NCBI GenBank assembly: GCA_022826755.1
Contig: JAJDUG010000008.1
Coordinates: 62,001-126,000, forward strand
Length of the DNA: 64,000 nt
Source: Acidobacteriota bacterium
GTDB lineage: Bacteria > Acidobacteriota > Terriglobia > Versatilivoradales > Versatilivoraceae
Direction of reading: 5' to 3'
The notes below the pieces were generated by a model. The model saw only the letters and a list, made by a program, of their open reading frames with translations. It did not search any database and was not told the DNA's origin. A program made the translations under genes and the position numbers. This document shows positions 25,714 through 35,357 of this stretch, piece by piece (within the stretch, counting starts at the first letter, position 1; each line of letters starts with the position of its first letter).

Positions 25714-27030
25714 ATGACCCTGGAAAAATCCGCCCGCTGGTATGAAGAGAACAAGCAGTTTCTGGCCGGAGGCGTCAGCAGCGACGTGCGCAAGGCCGAG
25801 CTCCCCCATCCCCTCTACTTCGAGTCGGGCTCGGGAAGCCGGATTCGGGACGTGGACGGCAACGAGTACATCGACTACGTGCTGGGACAGGGGCCGCTGC
25901 TGCTGGGCCACAGTCCCGGCCCGGTGCTGGAGGCCGTCCACCGGCAGTTGGACCGGGGGCTGGTCTTCGCCGGTCAACACCAGGCCGAGGCCGAACTGGC
26001 CCGGCTGCTGACCCAGGCGATCCCCTGCGCCGAGAGGGTCCGCTTCAACAGCACCGGCTCCGAGGCCGTGATCACGGCCCTTCGGGCGGCCCGGGCCTAC
26101 CGGGGGCGCAACCTGGTGGTCAAGTTCGAGGGGCAATGGCACGGCTGGTACGACAGCCTCTTCGTCTCCACGGCTCCGGGCCCCACCCAGCAGGGTGACC
26201 GCAGCAGCCCCAACCCGGTCTTGCCCAGCAAGGGCCAGGTGGCCAACGCCGCCGACAACCTGGTCGTCATGCCCTGGAACGACCTGGAACTGCTGGAGGA
26301 CCTGTTTGCCCGGCGCGGCAGCGAGATCGCAGCCATCCTGACCGAGCCGGTGATGTGCAACTCGGGAAGCCTCATGCCGCGCCCCGGCTTCCTGGAGGGG
26401 CTGCGCAGCCTCTGCGACCGCTACGAGTCGGTCCTGATCTTCGACGAAGTGATTACCGGCTTCCGCCTGGCCCTGGGAGGGGCCCAGGAGATCTTCGGCG
26501 TCACTCCCGACCTGGCCACCTACGCCAAGGGCATTGCCAGCGGCTTCACCCTGAGCGCGGTGGTGGGCAAGGCCGAGGTCATGGACCTGATTTCCAGCGG
26601 CCAAGTGGTGCACGCCGGGACCTACAACAGCAACCCGGTGGTCATCGCGGCCGGCCTGGCCACCCTTCAAACCCTCACCGGGGACCGTGAAGCCGTCTAC
26701 TCCCACCTCAACCGCCTGGGCGGCCGCTTGCGTGACGGGCTGGAGGAGCGGCTGCGGCGGGCTGAAGTCCCTGCCCTGGTGGGCGGCCTGGGACCGGTGG
26801 TGCAGGTCAGCCTGACCGACCGCCAAGCCCTCCATGACTACCGCGAATGGGCGTCCCGGGACGACCGCACCTACCAGCAACTGGTCACCGACCTGGTCTA
26901 CCAGGGAGTCCGCACTACCGGCCGGGGCACCTGGTACGTCTCCACCGCCCACACCGACGCCGACGTGGACCGGACGCTGGATGCTTTTGCGCTGGTTCTG
27001 GAGGATTTCAGAATCTCCCTTCGAGCCTGA
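25714..27030 (+). CDS. Class III aminotransferase, glutamate-1-semialdehyde aminomutase-like
   Basis: 438 residues. PLP motifs: NSTGSEAVITALRAAR (about 109-124), FEGQWHGWYDS, DEVITGFR (Asp to pyridine N), and TYAKGIASGFTLSAVVG, whose Lys forms the Schiff base (about 271); NSNPVV follows. Similar to HemL but likely a paralogue used for amino-acid or amine metabolism, since no haem genes are near. Its end overlaps by 23 bp the 3' end of the convergent flavin oxidase gene. Probably cotranscribed with the SDR upstream. Confidence 0.87.
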   Translation: MTLEKSARWYEENKQFLAGGVSSDVRKAELPHPLYFESGSGSRIRDVDGNEYIDYVLGQGPLLLGHSPGPVLEAVHRQLDRGLVFAGQHQAEAELARLLTQAIPCAERVRFNSTGSEAVITALRAARAYRGRNLVVKFEGQWHGWYDSLFVSTAPGPTQQGDRSSPNPVLPSKGQVANAADNLVVMPWNDLELLEDLFARRGSEIAAILTEPVMCNSGSLMPRPGFLEGLRSLCDRYESVLIFDEVITGFRLALGGAQEIFGVTPDLATYAKGIASGFTLSAVVGKAEVMDLISSGQVVHAGTYNSNPVVIAAGLATLQTLTGDREAVYSHLNRLGGRLRDGLEERLRRAEVPALVGGLGPVVQVSLTDRQALHDYREWASRDDRTYQQLVTDLVYQGVRTTGRGTWYVSTAHTDADVDRTLDAFALVLEDFRISLRA

Positions 27031-28150
27031 GGAAATCGACAGGCCGTTCGGTTTTTCCCTCCAGGGCCAGGTCGGCCAGCACTTCCCCCATCACGGGCGC
27101 GAACTTGAACCCGTGGCCGGATAAGCCGGCCCCGAACAGCACCTGATCGTGCTGAGGATGGCGGTCGAGGATGAAGTGGCCGTCGGGCGTCAGGGTGTAG
27201 AGGCAGGTCTTGGCGGCCAGCATCTGGTCCAGCGGGGGGCGGTCGGGGTCCAGCAGGCCCGGGACAAACCGGGCGATATCCCTCGCCAGGGGAACCAGGT
27301 CGGCTTTCGAGGGCGGGGGAACCGGGACAGGGAATCCCGGCAGGGGATCTCCCTTCTCGTGATAGGCGATCTTGACGCCGGCGCCCCCGATTTCGGGAAA
27401 ACCGTAGAAGGCCCCCGGGGCGAAGACGAAGACCGGAGCCGCGCCGGGCTGAAACCACTCCGGCCGGTGGGGCCTGAACCAGGTCAGCACCTGGCGTCTC
27501 ACCAGCAGCGGCAGCTTCAAGGCCCTCAGGATGGCGCCGCTCCAGGCCCCTGCCGTGACCACCAGCCGCTTGGCCCGCACGCGTCCCTCGCGGGTGCTTA
27601 CCAGGACTTCACGCCCCTCTACCGACCATCCCAGGACCTCCCGGTCGAGCTTCAGATCGGCGCCCAGGCGCCGGGCTGCCTGCAGAGAGCAGTCCAGGGC
27701 GGCTGCCACGTCGATCAGCCCGGCTCGGGTGTCCAGCAGTCCCGTGAAGTTTCCCGGGGGAGTAAAGGCGGGGAAACGCCTCCGGACCTCGTCCGCCGAG
27801 AGAACCTCAACCGGCAGTCCGTGAACGGCGGCGCTCTGCCGGACTCCCCCAATGAGAGAACTGTCGGCCTCGCCCAGGCTCAGCACCCCCGTCCAGGTCA
27901 ACAGGTCGGGGCTTCCCTCCGCGGCCAGGCGCTCCCAATGCTCCAGGGCCCGCTTCATCAGGGGCACGTAATCGGGATGCTCGGTATAGATGGTGCGAAA
28001 GGCCCGAGTCTCGCCTCCGTGGCTCCCTTTCTCATGGGGTGGGGAGAACCGGTCGAAGCCGATCACCGAGGCTCCCCGGCCGGCCAGCTCCATGGCCGTG
28101 AAGCTTCCCATGGCCCCCAGGCCGATTATGGCCACGTCGTAGCCTGGCAT
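27008..28150 (-). CDS. FAD-dependent N-methyl amino acid oxidase (sarcosine oxidase/SolA-like)
   Basis: 380 residues, the normal length of monomeric sarcosine oxidases. ADP-binding motif DVAIIGLGAMGSFTAMELA (5-23), GGETRAFR, and KTCLYTLTPDGHFILD, where the Cys corresponds to the residue that covalently holds FAD in monomeric sarcosine oxidase. LFGAGLSGHGFKFAP closes the active site. Reaction: oxidative demethylation of N-methylglycine or another N-methyl/secondary amino acid with formation of H2O2. Near an ornithine-cyclodeaminase-like gene and two aminotransferases, consistent with amine salvage. Confidence 0.87.
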   Translation of the reverse strand: MPGYDVAIIGLGAMGSFTAMELAGRGASVIGFDRFSPPHEKGSHGGETRAFRTIYTEHPDYVPLMKRALEHWERLAAEGSPDLLTWTGVLSLGEADSSLIGGVRQSAAVHGLPVEVLSADEVRRRFPAFTPPGNFTGLLDTRAGLIDVAAALDCSLQAARRLGADLKLDREVLGWSVEGREVLVSTREGRVRAKRLVVTAGAWSGAILRALKLPLLVRRQVLTWFRPHRPEWFQPGAAPVFVFAPGAFYGFPEIGGAGVKIAYHEKGDPLPGFPVPVPPPSKADLVPLARDIARFVPGLLDPDRPPLDQMLAAKTCLYTLTPDGHFILDRHPQHDQVLFGAGLSGHGFKFAPVMGEVLADLALEGKTERPVDFLRLEGRF

Positions 28151-28227
28151 GCGTGTTGCCTTGTCGCTTTACGGATCTCTCTACGTCAGATGGCTTGAAT
28201 CGAAACAGCGTTGACGGATGAGGCGGG

Positions 28228-28312
28228 AATTGCGGATTTTGGATTGTTGATTTTTGATTTGAGGGTAAACCAGTCGTCCCTACCCCCAAATCCACAATCA
28301 GAAATCAACAAC
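28228..28312. repeat. R1 AT-rich imperfect inverted repeat, copy 2
   Basis: GGATTTTGGATTGTTGATTT arm opposite CCACAATCAGAAATCAACAA. Same design as 6933-7027. Occupies the gap between the oxidase start and the cyclodeaminase stop. Confidence 0.6.
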
Positions 28313-28371
28313 TCCCTTCGTGGATTTCTCATTTCCATCTTGCCGGCATTTCGCTTCGAGGCACGTCAGCT

Positions 28372-29352
28372 CTAACTGAAGGCCACCCTGCGGCCCAGCC
28401 CCCTGGCCAGCGCCTGTTCATAGATGCTGGCGGCCACGGTGGTGTCCTGGACCCCCAGGCCGATGCCGTCAAAGAGGGTGATCTCGTCCCGGCCGCGGCG
28501 GCCTTTCACCTGGCCCAGGATGACCTGCCCCAGGCTGCCGGCGTAGCAGTCCTTCCCCAGGATGCCCCGCTCCACCGCCTGGCTGGCCTCGCCCCGCTGC
28601 AGGCAGTGCTCCACCTTGTCGGCAAAGAGCCGGCAGCGCGGCAGCAGCTCCGGCCGGCACTCGATCTTGGCGTGCAGGTCGGCCCCCATGCAGGAGAGGT
28701 GCGTCCCCTCCCGAACCCATTCGCTCCGCACGATGGGCTGGGTGCTGTTGGTGGCGGTGCAGATCACGTCGGCCTCCCGGCAGGCCTCCTCGGCATCGGT
28801 CACCCGGATGGGCGCCGGCGCCTCCTCTGCCAGGTCCGCGGCCAGCCGCTCGGCCTGCTCCCGCCGGATGTCGAAGAGCAGGATGTTCCGGAAGGGCCGC
28901 ACCCGGCTGAGGGCCCGCACGCACTGGCGCCCCAGTTGTCCCGACCCGATGACCGCCAGCACCCCCGCCTCCCGGCGAGCCAGGTGGTTGGCCGCCACGG
29001 CCGCGGCTGCCGCCGTGCGGTACATGGTGGCCAGCACCGATTCCACGATCAGCAGCAGCTCGCCGGTATCGGGATCGTAGAGGTTCATGGTGCTGAAGAT
29101 GGTGGGGAGCCCGCGCTCCACGTTGCCCTTGCGCTCCTGCCCCATCTTCATGGAGAACTTGTGGGTGGCCCTGGTGTAGCCGGTCAGGCAGGCGGCGATG
29201 CCTCCGGGCAGGTCGACGATGCACTTGGGGGGCAACAGGTCCTCTCCCTTCTCGAACTCGGCCAGGCACTTCTCGATGGCAGGCACGATCTCCTGCAGGT
29301 CGATCTGGGCCGCAACTTCCCCGCGAGTCAGAACGATTGTTTCTCTAGCCAT
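28372..29352 (-). CDS. Ornithine cyclodeaminase/mu-crystallin family protein
   Basis: 326 residues from the ATG at 29350-29352. NAD-binding core VIGSGQLGRQCVRALSRV (about 133-150) with FDIRREQAERLA after it; substrate loop includes KMGQERKGNVERGLPT (about 71-86) and DKVEHCLQRGE. Relatives are ornithine cyclodeaminase, ketimine reductase and enzymes making amino acids for natural products. Its first 25 bp overlap the end of the upstream aminotransferase gene, indicating tight translational coupling; product of one may be substrate of the other (a cyclic imine formed from an amino-ketoacid is one option). Confidence 0.86.
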   Translation of the reverse strand: MARETIVLTRGEVAAQIDLQEIVPAIEKCLAEFEKGEDLLPPKCIVDLPGGIAACLTGYTRATHKFSMKMGQERKGNVERGLPTIFSTMNLYDPDTGELLLIVESVLATMYRTAAAAAVAANHLARREAGVLAVIGSGQLGRQCVRALSRVRPFRNILLFDIRREQAERLAADLAEEAPAPIRVTDAEEACREADVICTATNSTQPIVRSEWVREGTHLSCMGADLHAKIECRPELLPRCRLFADKVEHCLQRGEASQAVERGILGKDCYAGSLGQVILGQVKGRRGRDEITLFDGIGLGVQDTTVAASIYEQALARGLGRRVAFS

Positions 29353-30497
29353 GGAATCATCCTTTCGAAGGCAGCCTCGATCCGGTCCAGCGAGGTGGCG
29401 TAGCTCAACCGCAGGCCGTTGCGGCAGGATTCCCCGAAGGTGTCCCCCGGAATGGCGCAGACCCCGATCTCCTGCAGCATTCTGAGGGTGAACCGGGACC
29501 CGTCCTCCCCGGCGGGCAGCGAAGGCATGATGTAGAAGGCCCCCTGCGGCCGGTAGCCCTGCAGGTGGCGGCAGTCCTCCAGCAGCTCCACGATGCGGTC
29601 CCGGCGCTTCCGGTACTGCCCGACCATGCGGTCGACGCAGCTCTGGTCGCCCTCCAGGGCCGCCACCGAGGCCCACTGTCCCGGCGTGTTCCCCACCGTG
29701 GTGGTATAGGTGTGGTAGCGCCGCAAGGTCTGGAGGTTCCTGCGGCTGGAGATCAGCCAGCCCACCCGCATCCCCGGCATGCTGTAGGTCTTGGAAACAC
29801 TGCTGGCCACGATCAGGTGGTCCAGATCCACGTCGCAGTTCAGGACGCTGGAAGACTCCATCTCGTCCAGGACCAGCCGGTCGTAGACCTCGTCGCTGAT
29901 GACGGTGATCCCCCGACTGGCGGCGGCCTGACAGATGGCCTCCAGGGTCGAGGGGGGATAGACGGTGCCGGTGGGATTTCCGGGAGAGTTGAGGATGACG
30001 GCGCAGGTCCGGGAGCCCATGGCGTCGATCACCTCCTGGGGATCCACCTGATAGCCCTGCGCGGCAGTGGTGACGATGCGCCGCACGCTGCCGCCGGCCA
30101 GCCCCACCAGCGGCTGGAAGAGCACGAAGCTGGGCTCGATGACGATCACCTCCCGCCCCGGCGCCGACAGGCCGGTCACTGCCAGGAAGATGGCCTCCCC
30201 GGCTCCGGTGGTTTCCAGCAGGTTCTCCTCCACCAGCTTCCGGCCGCTGACCTGCCCGTAGATCCGGGCCAGGGCCGAAAGCAGCTCCGGCAGGCCGGCA
30301 TCCAGGGTGTAGTGGGTCTTGTCCTGGCGCAAGGCCTCCACGTGGGCCTCCACGATGTGCGGGGGCGTGGGAAAATCCGGCTGCCCGATGGAGAGGTGGA
30401 TGACGTCCTCCATGGTGGCCGCCAGGTTGAACATCCGGCGAATCCCCGAAACCGGCAGCGCCGACAGCGCGGGATTCCACTGAAGGGATGGAGTCAT
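29328..30497 (-). CDS. Class I/II pyridoxal-phosphate aminotransferase
   Basis: 389 residues, AspC/AlaT-like fold type I. TTGAGEAIFLAV (cofactor loop, about 94-105), NSPGNPTGTVY (about 166-176), DEVYDRLV with the Asp to the PLP nitrogen, SSVSKTYSMPGMRVGW containing the Schiff-base Lys (about 236), and C-terminal FGESCRNGLRLSYA with the carboxylate-binding Arg. Uses 2-oxoglutarate probably. First gene of an operon with the cyclodeaminase-like gene. Confidence 0.9.
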   Translation of the reverse strand: MTPSLQWNPALSALPVSGIRRMFNLAATMEDVIHLSIGQPDFPTPPHIVEAHVEALRQDKTHYTLDAGLPELLSALARIYGQVSGRKLVEENLLETTGAGEAIFLAVTGLSAPGREVIVIEPSFVLFQPLVGLAGGSVRRIVTTAAQGYQVDPQEVIDAMGSRTCAVILNSPGNPTGTVYPPSTLEAICQAAASRGITVISDEVYDRLVLDEMESSSVLNCDVDLDHLIVASSVSKTYSMPGMRVGWLISSRRNLQTLRRYHTYTTTVGNTPGQWASVAALEGDQSCVDRMVGQYRKRRDRIVELLEDCRHLQGYRPQGAFYIMPSLPAGEDGSRFTLRMLQEIGVCAIPGDTFGESCRNGLRLSYATSLDRIEAAFERMIPWLEKQSF

Positions 30498-30587
30498 GGA
30501 TGGAATGAAGAGTCCTGGTTATGGGTGGGCTGACGGCCCGCGCGTATCAGCCCTTGGCTCTGCTTCCCGTCTGAAAGGCCGCGTTTG

Positions 30588-30655
30588 CCCCCCTCCGCAT
30601 CAGCCTTCGCCATGCGGCTCGGCTCCTGCGACTCCCTCTCAAGGGGCGAAGTGGT
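30588..30655 (-). repeat. R5 short dispersed element, copy 3 (inverted)
   Basis: Minus strand: CCCCTTGAGAGGGAGTCGCA, GGAGCCGAGCCGCATGGCGA, AGGCTGATGCGGAGGGGGG. The 344 bp between the aminotransferase start and the permease stop otherwise hold nothing recognisable. Confidence 0.7.
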
Positions 30656-30841
30656 ACTTGAGCCGCTTGAGGGAGGTTGGAGTAGCGGCCCGCCCCAGAA
30701 TGCCCCAAGCCGTCCCTCCAAGTCGAGCCTTTTTGGATTGGGGCGGGCGTTGGGTTGAGCCCGGCACCTTTTGGCGCAGTTGGAGAGGGATGTTATTGCG
30801 AGTCGTTTGCAGGAACAGAGCCGGGGCGGGATCCTTGCCTG

Positions 30842-32602
30842 TCACGGTCCCGGTATTCGGTCCATGACCAAGTCTTCCATACGGATGTTCTTGGAAAATA
30901 CCCCCAGGTGGGTGATCTCGATGGGCACCAGTTCGGCTGCCTGCAGCCAGTTGTCATACTGTGTCGAACTTCCTTGGGGGAGTTTGAAACGCAGTCGCAG
31001 ACGCTCGAATTCCAAGCTTGAGGGAATCAACGTTGGGGGAAAACCCAAGAGTCCCAACCAGGTCGGGGCGTTGGAAAATGAATGGCCGACACCACGGCCC
31101 AACAACACCTCCCGAGTTGACGGATTTCTCAAGACATAGGCTACGGTCGTCCAGCCGTCCCCGGCCACACGATGCAGCTTTTGGCCCAGCTCGACAGACA
31201 GGATCTCGTCACCCCACGTTTCGACCCAAAAAATCTCAATTCTGTCCGATCCTCGATCGTGCATGGCCCCCCTCTCCAACTGCAGTGCGGCCGGTGCGTT
31301 CGTCCGGACCAGAAAAAAATCCACTCGGGCCGAATAGATGAGTTTGACAGCCCGATAGTGCTCAAAGACTCCTTCACTTACGCCAATAAGATCCATGGAA
31401 GGAGGGACGAAACCACTTCCCGTTTCACCCAGAAATCGTGATTCTCCCAGGGCTTGTCTGAAGAGTTCGGGTTCCTCGCTACCTGGGATCGAGAAACCCA
31501 AAAATGGCGCAACGTGACTCATCATGAGAGCAAGCCATCGGGGACTCTGATGCTCCTCGGCAGACAGAGTCTCTCCGGACGGCAGGACCAGCCTTGCCGA
31601 CAGTCGCCCCGGAAGCGCATAAAGATCCGAGGGGAGATTATCCAGCCCAATCCTTCCCTTCAGATATATCTGCTTTCCCCCTCCCGATTCGAGCCCTGCA
31701 TCCTCCGGCGCCAAGCCCAAGACTCGATTGAGGGCCGATACTCGATCAAAGGCCAGACTGCCCTCCTCGACCCGGACCGAGACCTTGGCCGAATCGAGGA
31801 TGTCCTCGGCGACTCGGCGTTGCGCCGGCAAAAATCCTCCCGGAAAGAACTCCAGCAAGAGAAACGCCAGCAACAACCCTACCAAGGCAACAGTCCTGCT
31901 GACAGCCGTTCGCCGAGTCAGAAACTGATACCAGACAACCGCGCCCACAATGCCCAGCGGCAAGAGCAAGGACGCCATCCAGCCCGTACCGGCGCCGGGG
32001 ATTCCCGAGAGGAAAGCGGGGTGGAGTTCTCCCATTGTAACGAGCACAGGTCGGAGCCACCCCAATGCGAAACTCGCCAGAACCAGCGCAACCATTGCAA
32101 GGACTCCCAGGAAGACCATTCGGTGCAAGCTGGATGTCAGCGACGCCAGCATCATGAGCGCCAGGGTCGCCAGGAGAGCCGGCAAGATGATCTGTGGAAC
32201 GGAGCGGAGAGTGTCGAAAGGGAGGACCCCATGGACGAGGAGTATCCCACTCTCGACCAGGAGGACCGGTAAGATGACCGTCAGAACCAGGAAGAGGGAC
32301 TTGCTCAGCAGCAGGCGGCCTCGGGCAACAGGACGGCTCAACCAGAAGGCGGTGCTGCCCACGGTGGAGTCCGATTGAACCAATCGCGCCACGATCACTG
32401 CCAGCACGCAGATCTTCAAGATAAAGACCAGCACCATGAGCAGAATCAGGACGATTCCCACGAATATTGCTTCCACGCCAGGAGCGAGGATTGCCCCCAG
32501 TCCAATCAAGACCGCATGGAAAATAAGCAGGACGTAGAAAAGGGTCAGGTACGGCCAAAGGCAACGATAGTCCTTGCCCATGATGTGGAGCGTCAGGTTC
32601 AT
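30842..32602 (-). CDS. ABC-2-type membrane protein (paralogue of the next gene)
   Basis: 586 residues. Seven or so hydrophobic segments cluster in the first 260 residues (for example LFYVLLIFHAVLIGLGAIL at 22-40, LILLMVLVFILKICVLAVIV), with QSDSTVGSTAFWLSRPVARGRLLL between helices 2 and 3, a sequence repeated in the neighbour. The remaining 320 residues look like one extracytoplasmic beta-rich domain with no strong hydrophobic stretch. Transport partner of the ATPase upstream; substrate unknown. YtrC/YtrD-type permeases controlled by YtrA-like GntR proteins respond to cell-wall antibiotics, so an envelope-stress role is a reasonable guess. Confidence 0.75.
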   Translation of the reverse strand: MNLTLHIMGKDYRCLWPYLTLFYVLLIFHAVLIGLGAILAPGVEAIFVGIVLILLMVLVFILKICVLAVIVARLVQSDSTVGSTAFWLSRPVARGRLLLSKSLFLVLTVILPVLLVESGILLVHGVLPFDTLRSVPQIILPALLATLALMMLASLTSSLHRMVFLGVLAMVALVLASFALGWLRPVLVTMGELHPAFLSGIPGAGTGWMASLLLPLGIVGAVVWYQFLTRRTAVSRTVALVGLLLAFLLLEFFPGGFLPAQRRVAEDILDSAKVSVRVEEGSLAFDRVSALNRVLGLAPEDAGLESGGGKQIYLKGRIGLDNLPSDLYALPGRLSARLVLPSGETLSAEEHQSPRWLALMMSHVAPFLGFSIPGSEEPELFRQALGESRFLGETGSGFVPPSMDLIGVSEGVFEHYRAVKLIYSARVDFFLVRTNAPAALQLERGAMHDRGSDRIEIFWVETWGDEILSVELGQKLHRVAGDGWTTVAYVLRNPSTREVLLGRGVGHSFSNAPTWLGLLGFPPTLIPSSLEFERLRLRFKLPQGSSTQYDNWLQAAELVPIEITHLGVFSKNIRMEDLVMDRIPGP

Positions 32603-32746
32603 AGCTGCTTCTCGCTCCGGCTGCTTCAGCCGATGGATGAGTTTCTGAACCGGCGTCTGGGAAATGGGAGGCCGCTAACGGAAAATGTTCTCGAACACCT
32701 ACCAGTCTCCATCAACCCGGAGCATATTCCGGTCGACCATACTCCC

Positions 32747-34432
32747 CTATGGTGCTGAAGAGCGACGGGGGATTTGTTCCATGACCAGATCCTCCATGCG
32801 GACCCGCTTGGAAAAACAACCCAGGTTGCTGGTTTCCACCCGAATCAGCTCAGCTTTTTCGAGCCAGGCAGCATCGATCTCAAATCCAAAGGGAAGCGGA
32901 TCAAAATCGAGCTTCCACCGTCGGACTTCAAGCATGGGGAGGATGCCCGACAACAGGGGCGGACTGGACAAAGCGGAGCTGGAAGTCGAGCCCAGCAGCG
33001 CTTGACGCCGTGGTCGGTTGATCAAGAGATACCAGATTTCCGTCTTGTTCGGCTCTCTCAGTCCATGTCTCGACTCACCGAGGTGGATGGTTAGCATGCC
33101 GCGGCCCGTTCCGTCGACAGAAAGGACTTCAATACGGTGCGAGCCTCGGTCAAAGGGAGTTCGCTTCTCCAATCTCATGGCCGCCGCTTCGTGCCGCTGG
33201 ACCAGGAATTGTACCCGGGCCGAATAGACCGTCGCCACGCCCCGAAATTGCTCATAGAGAGATTCACTGATGGCAAACAGCTCCGGAGGAGGTCGCAGCC
33301 GCTCCATGTCCAGAATATCGATGCCTCCCAGCATCTCGCCGAGAAACGCGGCATTCCCTTGGCCCATGCCCCCTTCAGGCTGAAACCAAGAAGAGCCGAT
33401 GCACTCCAGGGGACCGTAACTGAAATGGCTGACAGGACCTTTTCCAAACGGCAAGTGCAGATCCGAGGAGACCTGTACCGGATGCGCCAAGACATCAGGA
33501 GGAAGATTGCCCAGCGCAATGCGTCCCCTGAGAAGCAAGTCATTTGCTTCCACTGGGCCAGGGCCTGCTTTCCCTGCATCAAACACCAGGCTTGTTTCCT
33601 CGATTCGCGCGGTTACTTTAGCGGGATCGAGGATTTCCCGGTCGATTCGAGATTCCCATACCCACGATTCCCACGTCCAGGCTGTGGTGAACAACAGCGC
33701 AATGGAGACTCCTGCGAGGAGGAGTATCCTGCTGAGAATCGTTCGCCGGGTCAGATACTGATTTGCAATAACCATAGCGGCAGTAGCCACAAAGACCAGA
33801 GGTGCTCCCCAAGTGGGTAAGTTCATCTTGGAGATCCATAGGGCCGAGGGATTGGTCATCAACGACAAAGGCAGCAATAGCGCCAACATCAAACCCAGCA
33901 GGGGAAGAATAACGAAAGCCATGATCCCCAACAGAATCAGTCTGGCAAAATTGACCGTCACAACCGCCAGCATCATGAGGGCAGCCAGCGCCAGCAGCGT
34001 CAGGAAGAGGATCTGCGGAACCGAGCGGAGCGCGTCATGGGGAGTAACGCCGCACACAAAGAGGACGCCAACTTCGACCAACAACGTGGGCAGGATGACG
34101 GCCAGTACCAGGAAGAGGGCCTTGCCGCCCAGCAGGCGGAATGCCGACACCGGTCGGCTCAGCCAGAAAGCGGTGCTGCCGATGGTGGAGTCCTTCTGAA
34201 CCAATTGTGCAACAATTACGGCCAACAGGCAGATCTTCAGGATTGCAACCAGCCAGACGAACACAGGCAAAAAGACTTCCAGAACCATCGACCAAGGAAT
34301 AGGGAAAAGATCGGGAGATTGGGGGTAAGACCCGATCAGTCCCGCCTGCAGGATCACCAGGCCCAGCCACAGGCCCAGATAGTGGCGCAGGTAGCGAAGG
34401 TCCCAAGCCGCCAAGTGCAGTGTCAGGTTCAT
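32747..34432 (-). CDS. ABC-2-type membrane protein
   Basis: 561 residues, same design as the 586-residue paralogue: MNLTLHLAAWDLRYLRHYLG start, helices through about residue 250, shared QKDSTIGSTAFWLSRPVSAFR loop, then a long extracytoplasmic region. TAGGAGGG 6 bp before the ATG. The two paralogues start with the same MNLTLH, suggesting duplication; they may form a heterodimer with an ATPase dimer. It starts 19 bp after the ATPase stop. A/T content is visibly above that of the enzymes to the left. Confidence 0.77.
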   Translation of the reverse strand: MNLTLHLAAWDLRYLRHYLGLWLGLVILQAGLIGSYPQSPDLFPIPWSMVLEVFLPVFVWLVAILKICLLAVIVAQLVQKDSTIGSTAFWLSRPVSAFRLLGGKALFLVLAVILPTLLVEVGVLFVCGVTPHDALRSVPQILFLTLLALAALMMLAVVTVNFARLILLGIMAFVILPLLGLMLALLLPLSLMTNPSALWISKMNLPTWGAPLVFVATAAMVIANQYLTRRTILSRILLLAGVSIALLFTTAWTWESWVWESRIDREILDPAKVTARIEETSLVFDAGKAGPGPVEANDLLLRGRIALGNLPPDVLAHPVQVSSDLHLPFGKGPVSHFSYGPLECIGSSWFQPEGGMGQGNAAFLGEMLGGIDILDMERLRPPPELFAISESLYEQFRGVATVYSARVQFLVQRHEAAAMRLEKRTPFDRGSHRIEVLSVDGTGRGMLTIHLGESRHGLREPNKTEIWYLLINRPRRQALLGSTSSSALSSPPLLSGILPMLEVRRWKLDFDPLPFGFEIDAAWLEKAELIRVETSNLGCFSKRVRMEDLVMEQIPRRSSAP

Positions 34433-34451
34433 TTCGCCCTCCTACGTCGTG

Positions 34452-35357
34452 CTACTCGTAGAGCCGGAAGGTGCGGGCCAGCGCCAGGAAGATGGCCTTC
34501 AGGGACATGGGCCGCACCGTCAGGTCCTTGAGCCCCGGCAGCGCACTCCGAATGGCCAGGTCACCGCCTTCCTGCCGGTAGCGGCTGTCCACAAACCGAA
34601 CCACGTGCCCCGCTTGATCCACGAGCAGCCAGGATTCCGGGAGCGTCTCCGGCAGCTCCCGCCCGGGCTCCAGGGTGGCCTCGCACTGACGGAAGCGGGC
34701 CTGCAGCGAGGCGGTGGGCTCGGCCAGCCGCTTCTCGCCCTTGTCGATCACGCCCACCCAGTCGGCCAGCCGCTCCACTTCGTCGATGTCGTGGGAGGCC
34801 ACCAGAATGGTCCATTGGCTGCGGCCGCTCAATTCCAGCAGGCCGCGAATGAACTCGTCCCGGACCAGCGCGTCCAGGCCGGTGAAGGGCTCGTCCAGGA
34901 TGACCAGCTCGGGCCGGTAGGAGAGCGAGGAAAGCAGCGAGGCCTTGACCTTCATGCCCCTGGAAAAGGTCTTGATCTTCCGGTTCAGGGGCAGTTCGAA
35001 CTGGCGGATCAACTGCCGGCACAAGTCCGGGTCCCAGGTGGGATACATGGGGCGGCAGAAGTCGATCAACTGCTGCACGGTCATCCACTCCAGCATCTGC
35101 TGGTTCTCGGAGACATAGCCGATCCGGGCCAGCTCCGCCGGACCCAGCCGGAGCGAATCGGTTCCGAGCATCCGGGCGCTGCCGCTGGTGGGGCGGATCA
35201 TGTTCATCAGCATCTTGATCACGGTGGTCTTGCCGGCTCCGTTGGGTCCCAGGAAGGCGAAGACGCTGCCCTCCGGGACCTGCAGCGACAGGTTTTGCAC
35301 GGCCATCGTCTTGCCGAATCGTCGTGTCAGTTCGTGGGTCTCGATGATGGCGTTCAT
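34452..35357 (-). CDS. ABC transporter ATPase
   Basis: 301 residues, CcmA-type. Walker A GPNGAGKTTV (about 36-45), Q-loop YVSENQQML, signature FSRGMKVKASLLSSLSY (an LSGGQ variant with FSRGM), Walker B LVILDEPFTGLD and switch VASHDIDEVE, then a C-terminal extension of about 90 residues. It overlaps the regulator stop by 4 bp (ATGA), giving translational coupling. Powers the two downstream permeases. The FSRGM variant occurs in YtrB/BcrA-like groups. Confidence 0.88.
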   Translation of the reverse strand: MNAIIETHELTRRFGKTMAVQNLSLQVPEGSVFAFLGPNGAGKTTVIKMLMNMIRPTSGSARMLGTDSLRLGPAELARIGYVSENQQMLEWMTVQQLIDFCRPMYPTWDPDLCRQLIRQFELPLNRKIKTFSRGMKVKASLLSSLSYRPELVILDEPFTGLDALVRDEFIRGLLELSGRSQWTILVASHDIDEVERLADWVGVIDKGEKRLAEPTASLQARFRQCEATLEPGRELPETLPESWLLVDQAGHVVRFVDSRYRQEGGDLAIRSALPGLKDLTVRPMSLKAIFLALARTFRLYE

